Source: Flavobacterium sp. MC2016-06 (GTDB lineage: Bacteria > Bacteroidota > Bacteroidia > Flavobacteriales > Flavobacteriaceae). Taken from it: 64,000 nt of DNA. Within the stretch, counting starts at the first letter, position 1, and the number at the start of each line of letters is the position of its first letter. The notes beneath the pieces were generated by a model, which was given only the letters and a program-made list of their open reading frames with translations, made no database searches and was not told the origin of the DNA. The translations under genes and the position numbers were made by a program. The stretch covers positions 1-64,000 of the forward strand of contig NZ_WMID02000004.1 of NCBI RefSeq assembly GCF_009711165.2, in the 5' to 3' direction. Below, piece after piece: positions 8,981-17,168 of this stretch.

Positions 8981-9016
8981 TGTCCATAATTGGACACCTT
9001 TCGTCCAAAACCGAAC
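8981..9016. promoter_or_regulatory. Paired palindromic response-regulator sites
   Basis: Site 1 is the perfect dyad TGTCCATAATTGGACA (8981-8996). Site 2, GTCCAAAACCGAAC (9003-9016), matches site 1 at 10 of 14 positions. The centres are about 21 bases apart, two helical turns, so two dimers would bind the same DNA face. The pair lies just before the response regulator start and upstream of the divergent ABC operon, as expected for an enhancer of a sigma-54 activator that also represses itself. Confidence 0.6.
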
Positions 9017-9020
9017 AATA

Positions 9021-10370
9021 ATGAAAAAGACAAATGCTTCAATTTTAATTATAGACGATCAAGAAGACATACTTTTTGCGTCGAAATTGTATCTGAAAAA
9101 GTATTTTGAGAACATTTACACACTCAATAATCCAAAAAATATAGTCGAATTACTGTCGAAAAACACAATAGATGTTGTTTTGCTCGACATGAATTACAGA
9201 ATAGGTTTTGAAGATGGGAGAGAAGGTTTGTATTTGTTGAAAGAAATAAAAACGCTTTCGCCAAAAACAGTTGTTATTTTAATGACCGCTTTTGGAAAAG
9301 TTGAAACGGCAGTTGAAGGATTAAAAAATGGTGCGTTTGATTATATTCTAAAACCTTGGGAAAATGTAAAGTTGCTCGAATCTGTAAAACAAGCCGTTGA
9401 TAAAAGCCGAAAAGAACAACGAAAAAATAAAGATGCCGAAATTAAGGACGAGTTTTTTGTAGGCAATTCGGAGATAATTAAAAAAGCATATTCTCTCGCA
9501 GATAAAGTTGCCAAAACCGATGCCAATGTTTTAATTCTTGGAGAAAACGGAACAGGAAAATTTGTTCTGGCGCATCATATTTATTCGCAATCCGAAAGAA
9601 AAAACAATTCTTTTGTCGCGGTAGATTTAGGATCTTTGAATGCTAATATTTTTGAAAGTGAATTATTCGGTTACGCAAAAGGCGCTTTTACAGATGCAAA
9701 AATAGATACTCCGGGAAGATTTGAAATGGCGCAAAATGGAACTATTTTTCTGGATGAAATTGGGAATGTTCCACTTCATTTACAATCTAAACTGCTGCAG
9801 GTTATTCAGAGTAAAACCGTGACAAGATTAGGTGAATCAAAACCAAGACCTTTAAACGTTCGCATTATTACAGCAACCAATTTGAACTTAAAACTTGAAG
9901 TTGCTGATAAAAATTTCAGAGAAGATTTGTATTACCGCATCAATACAATGGAAATTGTTTTGCCTCCGCTCCGCGAACGAAATGAAGATAAAATTCCGTT
10001 GGCAGAATATCTTCTCGATAAAATGATGCAGAAATACGGAAGAGACGAAATTACTTTTGACAAAAAAGTACTCGAACAAATTCAAAAACACGCTTGGAAT
10101 GGAAACATTCGTGAGATGGAGAATAAAATAGAGCGTGCAGTTATTCTTTGTGAAAACAATTGCATTACAGTTTCCGATTTAGATTTAGAGCAAATCACAG
10201 AATACGAAGAAAATCCAGATGACATTCAGCTTTCGTCTGTAGAAAAAGCCACAGTCGAAAAAGCGTTACTAAAGCACAATAATAATATCAGTAAAACGGC
10301 CGAAGAATTGGGCTTGTCGCGAGGTTCATTATACAGACGTTTAGAGAAATACAACATCAGTACCAATTAA
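9021..10370 (+). CDS. Sigma-54-dependent response regulator (NtrC type)
   Basis: A 449-residue activator with three domains. The receiver (residues 5-120) has acidic D12/D13, phospho-acceptor D56, and the conserved T and K in 'LMTAFG' and 'DYILKPW'. The AAA+ domain (about 145-385) has Walker A GENGTGK at 174-180, 'GTIFLDEIG' Walker B and an arginine finger region 'FREDLYYRIN'. The C-terminal Fis-type helix-turn-helix is 'NISKTAEELGLSRGSLYRRLEKY'. The sigma-54 contact loop reads GAFTDA (221-226) instead of GAFTGA. Its kinase gene follows after one base. It likely activates the divergent ABC transporter from the palindromes at 8981-9016. Confidence 0.95.
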   Translation: MKKTNASILIIDDQEDILFASKLYLKKYFENIYTLNNPKNIVELLSKNTIDVVLLDMNYRIGFEDGREGLYLLKEIKTLSPKTVVILMTAFGKVETAVEGLKNGAFDYILKPWENVKLLESVKQAVDKSRKEQRKNKDAEIKDEFFVGNSEIIKKAYSLADKVAKTDANVLILGENGTGKFVLAHHIYSQSERKNNSFVAVDLGSLNANIFESELFGYAKGAFTDAKIDTPGRFEMAQNGTIFLDEIGNVPLHLQSKLLQVIQSKTVTRLGESKPRPLNVRIITATNLNLKLEVADKNFREDLYYRINTMEIVLPPLRERNEDKIPLAEYLLDKMMQKYGRDEITFDKKVLEQIQKHAWNGNIREMENKIERAVILCENNCITVSDLDLEQITEYEENPDDIQLSSVEKATVEKALLKHNNNISKTAEELGLSRGSLYRRLEKYNISTN

Positions 10371-10371
10371 T

Positions 10372-11700
10372 ATGCTTAAATCATTAAAAACATACAACCT
10401 TATTTTTCTGCGATTAATTTTGATTGTGGCTGGAATTGAGTTTTCGCTTTATCTGCATAATATCAGATTTGTTTTTGTACCTATTTTTGGTTTTCTAATC
10501 GTTGCACTGCTTGTTATAGAATTGTATTTTTATGTAAAAAATGCCATTTTGGTTTACGATAAAACTATAGCTTCGATCATACAAAATGATTTTAGTTCTG
10601 ATTTTTCTAAACACAAATCAAATCAAAATGATCTTTTTAAATTGTACGACATTTTAAAAAGTAAACAGAACGAACAAGTTTCAAGAGATATTATTTACAC
10701 CTCGATTTTAAATAATATCGAAACCGGAATTATTATTTTAAGAAAAGAAAACAACGATTGGAATGTTTTTTTAATGAATGATTATTTCTCTAAACATTTT
10801 GATGTGCCTAAAGTTTCAAAATGGCAATTATTAAAAAACCAGCTTCCGTCTTTGTGTGAAGTTATCGAAGAGCAAAATTTTCAAGAAATTAAAACATCTT
10901 TAGAAATACGCGTAAACGAGCAAAATGTACAGACATTTGTCATGCAGACATCAAGAACAGAAATCTACAATCTCGATTATTTTATTGTTTTATTAGATTC
11001 AATTCAAAATGTTGTTGAGAAAAAAGAAAAAGAAGCTTGGGTTAATTTGATGAAAGTGATTTCGCATGAACTTTTAAATTCGATAACACCAATTCGATCT
11101 ATTTCTCAAAACTTACAAGAATTGGTTGAGCAGGATTCTATTTCATCAGAAGATTTAGAAGATATTAAAAGTGGAGTCGGAACGATGTTAAGACGAAGCG
11201 ATCTTCTGCAGAAATTTGTTGAAGGTTATAGAAAATTAGCGATGCTGCCTTCTCCTAAAAAAGAAAAAATTGAGCTGCATAAACTAATCGAAAACTGTTT
11301 TCATGTGATGAATCCATTATTCAAAAACAAAGAAATAGAAGTTATAAATACGATTACTTTTGATCATTTTTTAATGGTTGATCACCAGCAAATAGAACAA
11401 GTTCTAATTAATCTTCTAACCAATTCTATGCACGCGTTGGAAGATGTTGAAAAAAAACAAATTACAATTGCAACCGAAACCAAAGAAAATAGAGTTTTTA
11501 TAAAAATTACCGACAACGGAAACGGCATTGATAAAGAAATTGAAAACAAAATATTTTTGCCGTTTTTTACCACACGGAAAGAAGGTGCCGGAATTGGATT
11601 AACACTCTCAAAAAGTATTATCGAAGCGCACGGTGGTTATCTCGATTTTAGAAATCTTGACGGGAAAACGACTTTTGTAATTTGTTTGGTGGAGGGTTAA
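10372..11700 (+). CDS. Sensor histidine kinase
   Basis: A 442-residue kinase with two N-terminal membrane segments (about residues 9-28 and 33-55) with a very short loop between them, a PAS-like linker (about 105-215), the phospho-acceptor H232 in 'VISHELLNSITP', and a HATPase domain with N box 'NLLTNSMHALED', G1 'ITDNGNGID', F box 'FLPFFTTR' and G2 'GAGIGLTLS'. The lack of a periplasmic domain suggests an intramembrane or cytoplasmic signal, as in kinases that watch an associated ABC transporter. It is 1 base after the sigma-54 regulator gene and is its obvious partner. Confidence 0.95.
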   Translation: MLKSLKTYNLIFLRLILIVAGIEFSLYLHNIRFVFVPIFGFLIVALLVIELYFYVKNAILVYDKTIASIIQNDFSSDFSKHKSNQNDLFKLYDILKSKQNEQVSRDIIYTSILNNIETGIIILRKENNDWNVFLMNDYFSKHFDVPKVSKWQLLKNQLPSLCEVIEEQNFQEIKTSLEIRVNEQNVQTFVMQTSRTEIYNLDYFIVLLDSIQNVVEKKEKEAWVNLMKVISHELLNSITPIRSISQNLQELVEQDSISSEDLEDIKSGVGTMLRRSDLLQKFVEGYRKLAMLPSPKKEKIELHKLIENCFHVMNPLFKNKEIEVINTITFDHFLMVDHQQIEQVLINLLTNSMHALEDVEKKQITIATETKENRVFIKITDNGNGIDKEIENKIFLPFFTTRKEGAGIGLTLSKSIIEAHGGYLDFRNLDGKTTFVICLVEG

Positions 11701-11814
11701 AGCATTTCAGAAATATATTTTTATATTGAGTTAATCAAATGATTTGATTAGAAATCGAAAAGTAAAAAAGTATAAATTTAGTTTTGAATAAATAGAAGAT
11801 TGGAAAAAAAGTAC

Positions 11815-12369
11815 ATGAAGTTTAAACAAATAATACAAAACCAATTCAAGCCTGCAAGAATCAAATCCTTACTATTTTTGATTCTATTTCCCTTTTTTGC
11901 ACAAAGTCAAAACGATACCGTAAACATAAATGGTGTAAAGTATTGTTCAAGAGATTTAATAGATATTATAAAAATGGAAAAAAAGCTAATGTCTTGGAGG
12001 ATGCCTGAAGAATTTGTGGGCGATACGATTGACTACAAAAAAGACAGCTCATATATTTTTATAAAAAAAAGAAAATATTTGCAGATGATTTATTCTTCGG
12101 ATAAATTTAAGCTTAAGACACTCCAGTTTGTAAATGAATTACAACGTAAGATTTATATAGAAAATATTGTCAATAATAAAAAAGTAGAGCTAGAATTTAC
12201 GGAGACTTGCGATGTTGTTTTTAGAGGCGTGAAACTTAGAAAAAACGAGCCTCCCGTTTTTTACTTTGAAGGAATATTTGGTGTTTATAAACAATATTTC
12301 AGCTTGAAGTTTGATAAAAAATTAACACGTTTAAATTTTGATCTGCCATCTTATGAAAAATGTGATTAA
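11815..12369 (+). CDS. Secreted hypothetical protein
   Basis: I do not recognise a family. This 184-residue protein has a basic N-terminus, a hydrophobic segment (about residues 18-31) and an AQSQ-type signal peptidase site, so it should be exported. The mature part contains two cysteines early and late ('GVKYCSRD', 'FTETCDVVF') that could pair. ATG 11815 was chosen over TTG five codons upstream. It follows the histidine kinase by about 115 bases; whether it belongs to that regulon is unknown. Confidence 0.6.
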   Translation: MKFKQIIQNQFKPARIKSLLFLILFPFFAQSQNDTVNINGVKYCSRDLIDIIKMEKKLMSWRMPEEFVGDTIDYKKDSSYIFIKKRKYLQMIYSSDKFKLKTLQFVNELQRKIYIENIVNNKKVELEFTETCDVVFRGVKLRKNEPPVFYFEGIFGVYKQYFSLKFDKKLTRLNFDLPSYEKCD

Positions 12370-12435
12370 TTGGACCAAAAAACCTTAGTTACTAAACTGC
12401 CATAAAACGGGGTCAAAAAATAATGATGTATCCTC

Positions 12436-12843
12436 TCAGCCATTTTTTTGTTTTATAGTTTTAATAATATCAATAAAAATAAATGTTGCAATAACAGGAT
12501 TGGCAAAAAAGAACATTTCAAAAAATCCTCCTTTTATAATACCAAAACAAATCAGTATTAGGAATATTAGGAATAAAAGTAAATTAAATGTTCCGATACA
12601 AGAATAGATAAAATTGAAGACAAATTTATTTTTCTTATCTTTTTTAAAATAGAATAACCTTAACAGTACTAAAATTGTTCCTGAACCAGCTAAAATCCAA
12701 GAGCTTTCAATATAAAAGATCCACACTCCAAATCCAGAGAAAAGAGTGGAATTGTCTAAAAAATAAATAAAGAAGGCCCAAATTGACCAGATATTTGTTA
12801 GAATAAGCGAAAAAGTCAAATTTCTAAAAATAGTTTCTTTCAT
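12436..12843 (-). CDS. Small four-helix membrane protein
   Basis: A 135-residue protein, mostly hydrophobic, with four likely transmembrane segments (about residues 8-30, 38-62, 75-97 and 103-126) separated by short basic loops such as 'FKKDKKNK'. No family recognised. It stands alone between a plus-strand secreted protein and a minus-strand VOC protein, with 83 bases upstream holding no clear promoter. Confidence 0.6.
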   Translation of the reverse strand: MKETIFRNLTFSLILTNIWSIWAFFIYFLDNSTLFSGFGVWIFYIESSWILAGSGTILVLLRLFYFKKDKKNKFVFNFIYSCIGTFNLLLFLIFLILICFGIIKGGFFEMFFFANPVIATFIFIDIIKTIKQKNG

Positions 12844-12926
12844 AAATTAAATGGTTGGAAATGTTATTTAAAAAAAGCTTTATGATGCTTTCTTCACAAA
12901 TCATACCATTAAATTTAGAAATCAAA

Positions 12927-13325
12927 CTACATTCCCTGCCAATACAAAACATTAAATTTATGTCCGTCTGGATCTGAAAAACAAAAAGTATAACCTTCTT
13001 TATAAGGTTGTGGTTCAGAAATTATTTTACCGCCAATTGTATGCACTTTTTCATACCATTGATCTACTTCTTCTTCACTTTCTGCAGAAAGAGAAAAAAT
13101 GATTTCACTTTGTGATTCCCAATTTCCAATTCCTCCATTTGTTTCATCTTTCAAAACCGCTTTTTTGAAAAAGTTTATAATGAATTTGTTTTGACCAAAA
13201 ATAAAACTAGCATTTTCATCGGTGCTGTGTGTACCGTTAAATACAAATCCTAAGTCGGAGTAAAAGTCACGTGTTTTTTCTAGATCGCTTGAAGCGAAAT
13301 TTCCCCATATCATTTTAGTTTCCAT
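12927..13325 (-). CDS. VOC-family (glyoxalase-like) protein
   Basis: A 132-residue vicinal-oxygen-chelate fold protein with the beta-alpha-beta-beta-beta repeats. The N-terminal 'MIWGNFASSDLEKTRDFYSDLGFVF' is the first module, and the C-terminal 'GKIISEPQPYKEGYTFCFSDPDGHKFNVLYW' the second, ending in the typical DPDGH. Members include glyoxalases, dioxygenases and antibiotic-binding proteins. The usual metal-binding glutamate near the end is replaced in 'FNVLYW', so catalysis is uncertain; it may be a binding protein. Confidence 0.85.
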   Translation of the reverse strand: METKMIWGNFASSDLEKTRDFYSDLGFVFNGTHSTDENASFIFGQNKFIINFFKKAVLKDETNGGIGNWESQSEIIFSLSAESEEEVDQWYEKVHTIGGKIISEPQPYKEGYTFCFSDPDGHKFNVLYWQGM

Positions 13326-13428
13326 CTTAATTTCATTTTTTGATTTATAAGATTATAAAATTATGAAATCTGATGCTTTAAGTTTTTATATGTAAATCTT
13401 TAAATGTTATGTTTTTATTAGGTTTTTT

Positions 13429-14250
13429 CTAATTATAATATTCTTTTAGTTCAAAATTATATTCTTTCTGTTTCCATTTGAGTTCGTTTACTAAAAAATT
13501 TCTATGATAAAAACCTATCAAAATGGCAATTTTTTTGTTAGGATATTTGCTTTTCCATTTCAAAATATTATCGATTATGGTTCTATTTCTCAATTCTTCA
13601 AAATGACAATAGCGATTGTATAATTCTCTAAATGTTATAGAATCTTTTTCAAATACTGGCGATTTCATTTTTATGAATTCCTTGTTTTCATCAACAATTT
13701 CTTTTAGTTTTTGATATTGATAAAATTGTCTTTCACGAACTAAATTATCAGTTGCAGCTGTATTTAAAATTTTTAGTGAATTTTCATAAACTTCATTTAA
13801 CGAATTATCAACTTCAATAAATCGAGACCAGATTTTTTTGTATTTTAAGGATAAAATATTCAACGAATCAAGGCGGTTTATTTCAATAAAAACAGGATCA
13901 ACATCCTGAATTCCATTTTCTTTTCTGTAGTCGTTTCTGCCTTCAAATTCTATTGGGCGTACTAAAGTTTTTTCAAAATTTGTTTGGTATTTGATGATTG
14001 CATTCCACTCATTTTCATCGTAGGTTTTCTTAAATGTAAAATCTGAATTAAAATTTGTCATATCAGATTCCATAAGAATGATGTCTGGTTTTATGCTTTC
14101 TAAAGCTTTATAGATTGTGTCTTGATTTATTAATTTGGTTGGAAAATGTACGGTTCCGATAACGATTAATTCTGTTTTTTTGCTTTTATCGTTTGTTTGA
14201 GCATTTCCAAAGAAAGAAAAAGAGAGAAGGATAAGTAGTAATTTATTCAT
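13429..14250 (-). CDS. TraB/TIKI-like secreted protein (DUF5694 type)
   Basis: A 273-residue protein with a signal peptide ending GNAQ. Two GxxH motifs are visible, 'VIGTVHF' near residue 32 and 'LIGFYHR' near residue 250. These are the paired motifs that define the TraB/TIKI/EreA-like superfamily, in which the histidines take part in metal binding or hydrolysis. An 'ILMESD' strand follows the first motif. The function is unknown; TIKI members are proteases. It is the last gene of a minus-strand cluster, starting 7 bases after the stop codon of the archaemetzincin fragment. Confidence 0.65.
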   Translation of the reverse strand: MNKLLLILLSFSFFGNAQTNDKSKKTELIVIGTVHFPTKLINQDTIYKALESIKPDIILMESDMTNFNSDFTFKKTYDENEWNAIIKYQTNFEKTLVRPIEFEGRNDYRKENGIQDVDPVFIEINRLDSLNILSLKYKKIWSRFIEVDNSLNEVYENSLKILNTAATDNLVRERQFYQYQKLKEIVDENKEFIKMKSPVFEKDSITFRELYNRYCHFEELRNRTIIDNILKWKSKYPNKKIAILIGFYHRNFLVNELKWKQKEYNFELKEYYN

Positions 14251-14444
14251 AAATGGGTTATTTTAAATTCCAGTTTTTAGATTTTAAATAAGCGGTGCAG
14301 TTTTTACAGAAGTTCTTTTCTTCGTCTATAGGATTTCCGTCCGCTGCATCTCTCATCAAACAAGTTTTAGTTTTGCAATGTGGTAAACCTTCTGTATGTC
14401 CTAATTCGTGTAAAACGACTTTATAAAATTGATTTTTTTTATTT
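14251..14444. repeat. Direct repeat, copy 1 (pair at 15430-15620)
   Basis: About 190 bases closely match 15430-15620. The match starts at AAATGG just outside the coding stop and runs upstream to the A/T-rich stretch encoding NKKNQFY. The two copies flank the TPR lipoprotein gene in the same orientation, so the gene could have been inserted by, or be deleted by, recombination between them. Confidence 0.85.
14258..14444 (-). pseudogene. 3' fragment of an archaemetzincin-like gene
   Basis: Reading the minus strand from about 14431 gives 57 codons ending in TAA at 14258-14260 that match the C-terminus of the intact gene at 15437-16024 almost residue for residue. They include HELGHTEGLPHC, the CLM segment and a CKNC pair. 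No start codon or N-terminal half exists, and the upstream edge merges with the stop codon of the TPR lipoprotein gene. It is therefore a truncated duplicate. Substitutions such as G to D and K to N show it has drifted since duplication, yet no stop has appeared. Confidence 0.9.
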
Positions 14445-15410
14445 TGTTTCTCTCCATTCGGTAAGCGTTAAGAGTTTCTTTGTTTTTGGATCCAAGAATT
14501 TTATTTCAAATGTTTTTTGATAAACTAAATAATTAAATTCTTTTTTTTCTTTAGTATAAACTCTAACCAAATAATAATTTTTATCATTTATTTGAGGAGA
14601 TTCTAAGATACTTGTTCCAGCCCATTCTTGATTTTCAGGTAATTCTTCCATCAATTTGAAAATTTTTGATCTGTTGATATTGTCAGAATCGCAAACTTCA
14701 AAACTTGGATCTCCAGTAGGGAAATAAATTTCATTTAATAATTTCGGATTCTTTTTATTAAGTTCCTCAAATCGTTCTACTGCTAATTTATAGTAGGCAT
14801 AATGCTTAATCGATTTGTCTTTTTTTATAATGGTATATATTTTTAAAGCCTCTGGTTTATTTTTAATACTTTCGTAGTAATTGGCAGTAGCGTAATCATT
14901 TATATAAAAACCTCCGATGCTATCTATAAACGATTTTGCTTTTTCATAATTTTTTAATTTAATATAGTTTGCGGCATATTTGACGGCTGTTTCTCCATGT
15001 CTATATTTAGTGTAATTTAATTCAGTTATAGACTCATTATATTTTCCAATTTTATAAAATATTTCTGCTTTCAAATCATGAAGTCCATCTTCTATATTGC
15101 TTTTAATCTGAGATTTATATTTGCTTTTTTCGTTTTTGTTTACACTTAATAAGCTATCGGTTTTTGCAAGTACTTTTTCAGGATTCTTTTTAGAATCTGA
15201 ATATAACTTTATTAATTGTTCATTAAATTTATCAAGCTCTTTGCTGACTTTGTCCATTTCTTCATGTATTTCTTCATGATTTTCATATTCAGTTTTATCA
15301 ACTTGATTCTCTGTTTCTGAATGGGTTTTATCCAAATTTTTTAATGAAATAGGCTTGTCGTTGCAAGACAATATTATAAACGTAATTAAAATTAAAAAGA
15401 ATTTTTTCAT
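14439..15410 (-). CDS. TPR-like lipoprotein
   Basis: A 323-residue protein with a lipoprotein signal ending 'IILSC', so probably anchored in the envelope. A coiled-coil-prone acidic segment ('EYENHEEIHEEMDKVSKELDKFNEQLIKLY') follows. The middle consists of short helical pairs that look like tetratricopeptide repeats ('AEIFYKIGKYNESITELNYTKYR', 'AANYIKLKNYEKAKSFID', 'ANYYESIKNKPEALKIYT'). It probably acts as a scaffold. Its stop codon lies inside the first base pairs of the archaemetzincin fragment and it is flanked on both sides by the same 190-base repeat. Confidence 0.7.
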   Translation of the reverse strand: MKKFFLILITFIILSCNDKPISLKNLDKTHSETENQVDKTEYENHEEIHEEMDKVSKELDKFNEQLIKLYSDSKKNPEKVLAKTDSLLSVNKNEKSKYKSQIKSNIEDGLHDLKAEIFYKIGKYNESITELNYTKYRHGETAVKYAANYIKLKNYEKAKSFIDSIGGFYINDYATANYYESIKNKPEALKIYTIIKKDKSIKHYAYYKLAVERFEELNKKNPKLLNEIYFPTGDPSFEVCDSDNINRSKIFKLMEELPENQEWAGTSILESPQINDKNYYLVRVYTKEKKEFNYLVYQKTFEIKFLDPKTKKLLTLTEWRETK

Positions 15411-15429
15411 AGAATTTTACGATTTAAAC

Positions 15430-15620
15430 AAATGGTTTATTTTAAATTCCAGTTTTTAGATTTCAAAAAAGTACTGCATTTTTTACAAAAGTTTTTTTCT
15501 TGATCTATTGGGTTTCCGCCCGCGGCATCTCTCATCAAACAGGTTTTAGTTTCGCAATGCGGTAAACCTTCTGTATGACCTAATTCGTGTAAAACGACTT
15601 TGTAAAATTGTTCTTTTTTA
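15430..15620. repeat. Direct repeat, copy 2 (pair at 14251-14444)
   Basis: The 3' third of the intact archaemetzincin-like gene plus seven bases after its stop; it matches 14251-14444. See the fragment entry for the protein-level match. Confidence 0.85.
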
Positions 15621-16024
15621 TTCTTATTAGACAATCTAAAATCCGAAACTACACAGGCACGTCCGGGATGATAACCTAAACCCATAACTCCCCAATCTCT
15701 AATCTTGCCTTTTGTAGTACTTATGTCTTTGTTAGAAAGACCGACAATAACAGAATCTACGCCAATTTTTGATTTTAAATTTTTAATAATACTATCTGCG
15801 CGAAATCTATTTCTGGACTTGTAATAAGATCCTAAAGGAAAGTCAATCGCTTTTCTAAGCACAACATTTGGATTAATTTCTTTAATTTTTTCTAATACTT
15901 CGTTTGCTGCATTAGATTGAAAATTCCCTAAAGGCTGCAGCACAATAATTTTTGGATGTTTTTCTGTTTCTGTTTTTTTACATGAAATAAGAATGAAAAA
16001 ACAAAGTAATACTATTTTGTTCAT
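15437..16024 (-). CDS. Archaemetzincin-like zinc metallopeptidase lipoprotein
   Basis: A 195-residue protein. Residues 146-164 carry HExxHxxGxxHCxxxxCxM (H146, E147, H150, H156, C157, C162, M164), followed by C180xxC183. This is the archaemetzincin signature with its extra zinc-binding cysteines. The intervening 'WGVMGLGYHPGRACVVS' segment is also typical. Unlike cytosolic archaemetzincins it begins with a lipoprotein signal ('CFFILISC'), so it should act in the envelope. It is 30 bases after a membrane-protein gene in the same operon. The target is unknown. A C-terminal copy lies 1.2 kb downstream. Confidence 0.85.
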   Translation of the reverse strand: MNKIVLLCFFILISCKKTETEKHPKIIVLQPLGNFQSNAANEVLEKIKEINPNVVLRKAIDFPLGSYYKSRNRFRADSIIKNLKSKIGVDSVIVGLSNKDISTTKGKIRDWGVMGLGYHPGRACVVSDFRLSNKNKKEQFYKVVLHELGHTEGLPHCETKTCLMRDAAGGNPIDQEKNFCKKCSTFLKSKNWNLK

Positions 16025-16054
16025 AGGTATTATTTACGCGCGGATGAAAGCTTT

Positions 16055-16564
16055 CTAAATTGTTTTCTGGTCTTTAAAATATTCTATAATATGTGAAATC
16101 TCTTCAACAGAATAAGTAAAGTCTTGTATGTTTATTTTTTTTACCTCACCTGTTTTCATTTCCAATACCAATTCATAAGTAGTTGCTATATCATTTGGCT
16201 CAATAGTTTCTATAAATGTATCTTTAATTTTCCCCCATTTTAATAATTCACTATCACTAAACGCTATTCCTTCTGCTGTTATAATTAATTCTGGTTTAGT
16301 TTTAAAAAGCAAATAAAGAGGATATAAAATAAGTAAGAAACACAATAAAGACGAAAGCAGTTTATAACGAACATCCTCAAAATTTAAAATTAAAAAAGGC
16401 AAAGGAATTAGAGATAAAAAAAGCAAATTCAAATTTGATTTGACTGCGATTTTAATTTTAACCTTTCCATTATATTCTTTATTTAAAAACACAACTGATT
16501 TCTTTGTTTTTTCAAGTGTTGAATTTTCAAAAAACTCCTGTATAATCTTAATTATTTTAGACAT
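16055..16564 (-). CDS. Hypothetical two-helix membrane protein
   Basis: A 169-residue protein with two adjacent transmembrane segments (about residues 46-65 and 70-88), then a soluble C-terminal domain of about 80 residues resembling a PH-like fold ('PELIITAEGIAFSDSELLKWGKI' and 'LVLEMKTGEVKKINIQDFTYS'). Such bacterial membrane-anchored PH-like proteins are common and uncharacterised. It is 20 bases after the Coq4-like gene and 30 bases before the archaemetzincin gene. Confidence 0.65.
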   Translation of the reverse strand: MSKIIKIIQEFFENSTLEKTKKSVVFLNKEYNGKVKIKIAVKSNLNLLFLSLIPLPFLILNFEDVRYKLLSSLLCFLLILYPLYLLFKTKPELIITAEGIAFSDSELLKWGKIKDTFIETIEPNDIATTYELVLEMKTGEVKKINIQDFTYSVEEISHIIEYFKDQKTI

Positions 16565-16584
16565 AATTCTAGATTTTACTATTT

Positions 16585-17166
16585 TCAGTTAGCTAATTTC
16601 AGTTTGTTTTTTAATTTTTCTGCAATCAAAAGAGTTTTCCCAATAAACAGCATCGAAACATGTATAATCATCGAAGCAGTTATATAGAATGCAAATTCAA
16701 TTTGTCTTAGAAATTTGAATTTAATTTTATCATATATTTCAAGATGTTCCTTTTTAACCTCATTAATATTTAGAGCATCAATTTGAGTTTCGGTCATTTG
16801 ATCGCTTAAATAATATAAGTTTTTGCTTCGGCAGCCTCGATAATAAGCATCAATAACTTTTCTGGGTTTTAGAACAAAACCAGTTGATAATGCAAACAAA
16901 TTCATTATCGAAATCAAAGGCTTTCTACAACTTCTAGAACCCAATTCCCAAGCACTAATTTCACTTTCGCCAACACGATCAATTCCGTATTCGGTCATAA
17001 TATGGTGCAGATCATGAAATTTTAAATATTTCTTTCTAGCATTTATATTAGGAACTGGCGCCAGAATGCAGCCAATATAAACCCGAACGCAATGAGATTC
17101 AAAATCAGTAATAAGATTAAGCTGATTGTATTGATAAAAACCTATAAGAGCTTCTTTTGTTGTCAT
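16585..17166 (-). CDS. Coq4-like protein
   Basis: A 193-residue protein with the Coq4 metal-binding motif HDxxHx11E: H51, D52, H55 and E67, read directly ('HDLHHIMTEYG' then 'RVGESEISAWELG'). The helices on both sides fit the all-helical Coq4 fold, followed by a C-terminal hydrophobic helix (about 157-178) that could anchor it to the membrane. Coq4 acts on the ring in ubiquinone synthesis, but flavobacteria use menaquinone, so a different small hydrophobic substrate is likely. It is 2 bases from the membrane-protein gene upstream. Confidence 0.7.
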   Translation of the reverse strand: MTTKEALIGFYQYNQLNLITDFESHCVRVYIGCILAPVPNINARKKYLKFHDLHHIMTEYGIDRVGESEISAWELGSRSCRKPLISIMNLFALSTGFVLKPRKVIDAYYRGCRSKNLYYLSDQMTETQIDALNINEVKKEHLEIYDKIKFKFLRQIEFAFYITASMIIHVSMLFIGKTLLIAEKLKNKLKLAN

Positions 17167-17168
17167 TT

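Noticed and set aside
9341..9526. Minus-strand open frame inside the sigma-54 regulator gene
   Set aside because: It is antisense to the conserved linker between receiver and AAA+ domains, whose plus-strand codons are clearly under protein constraint.
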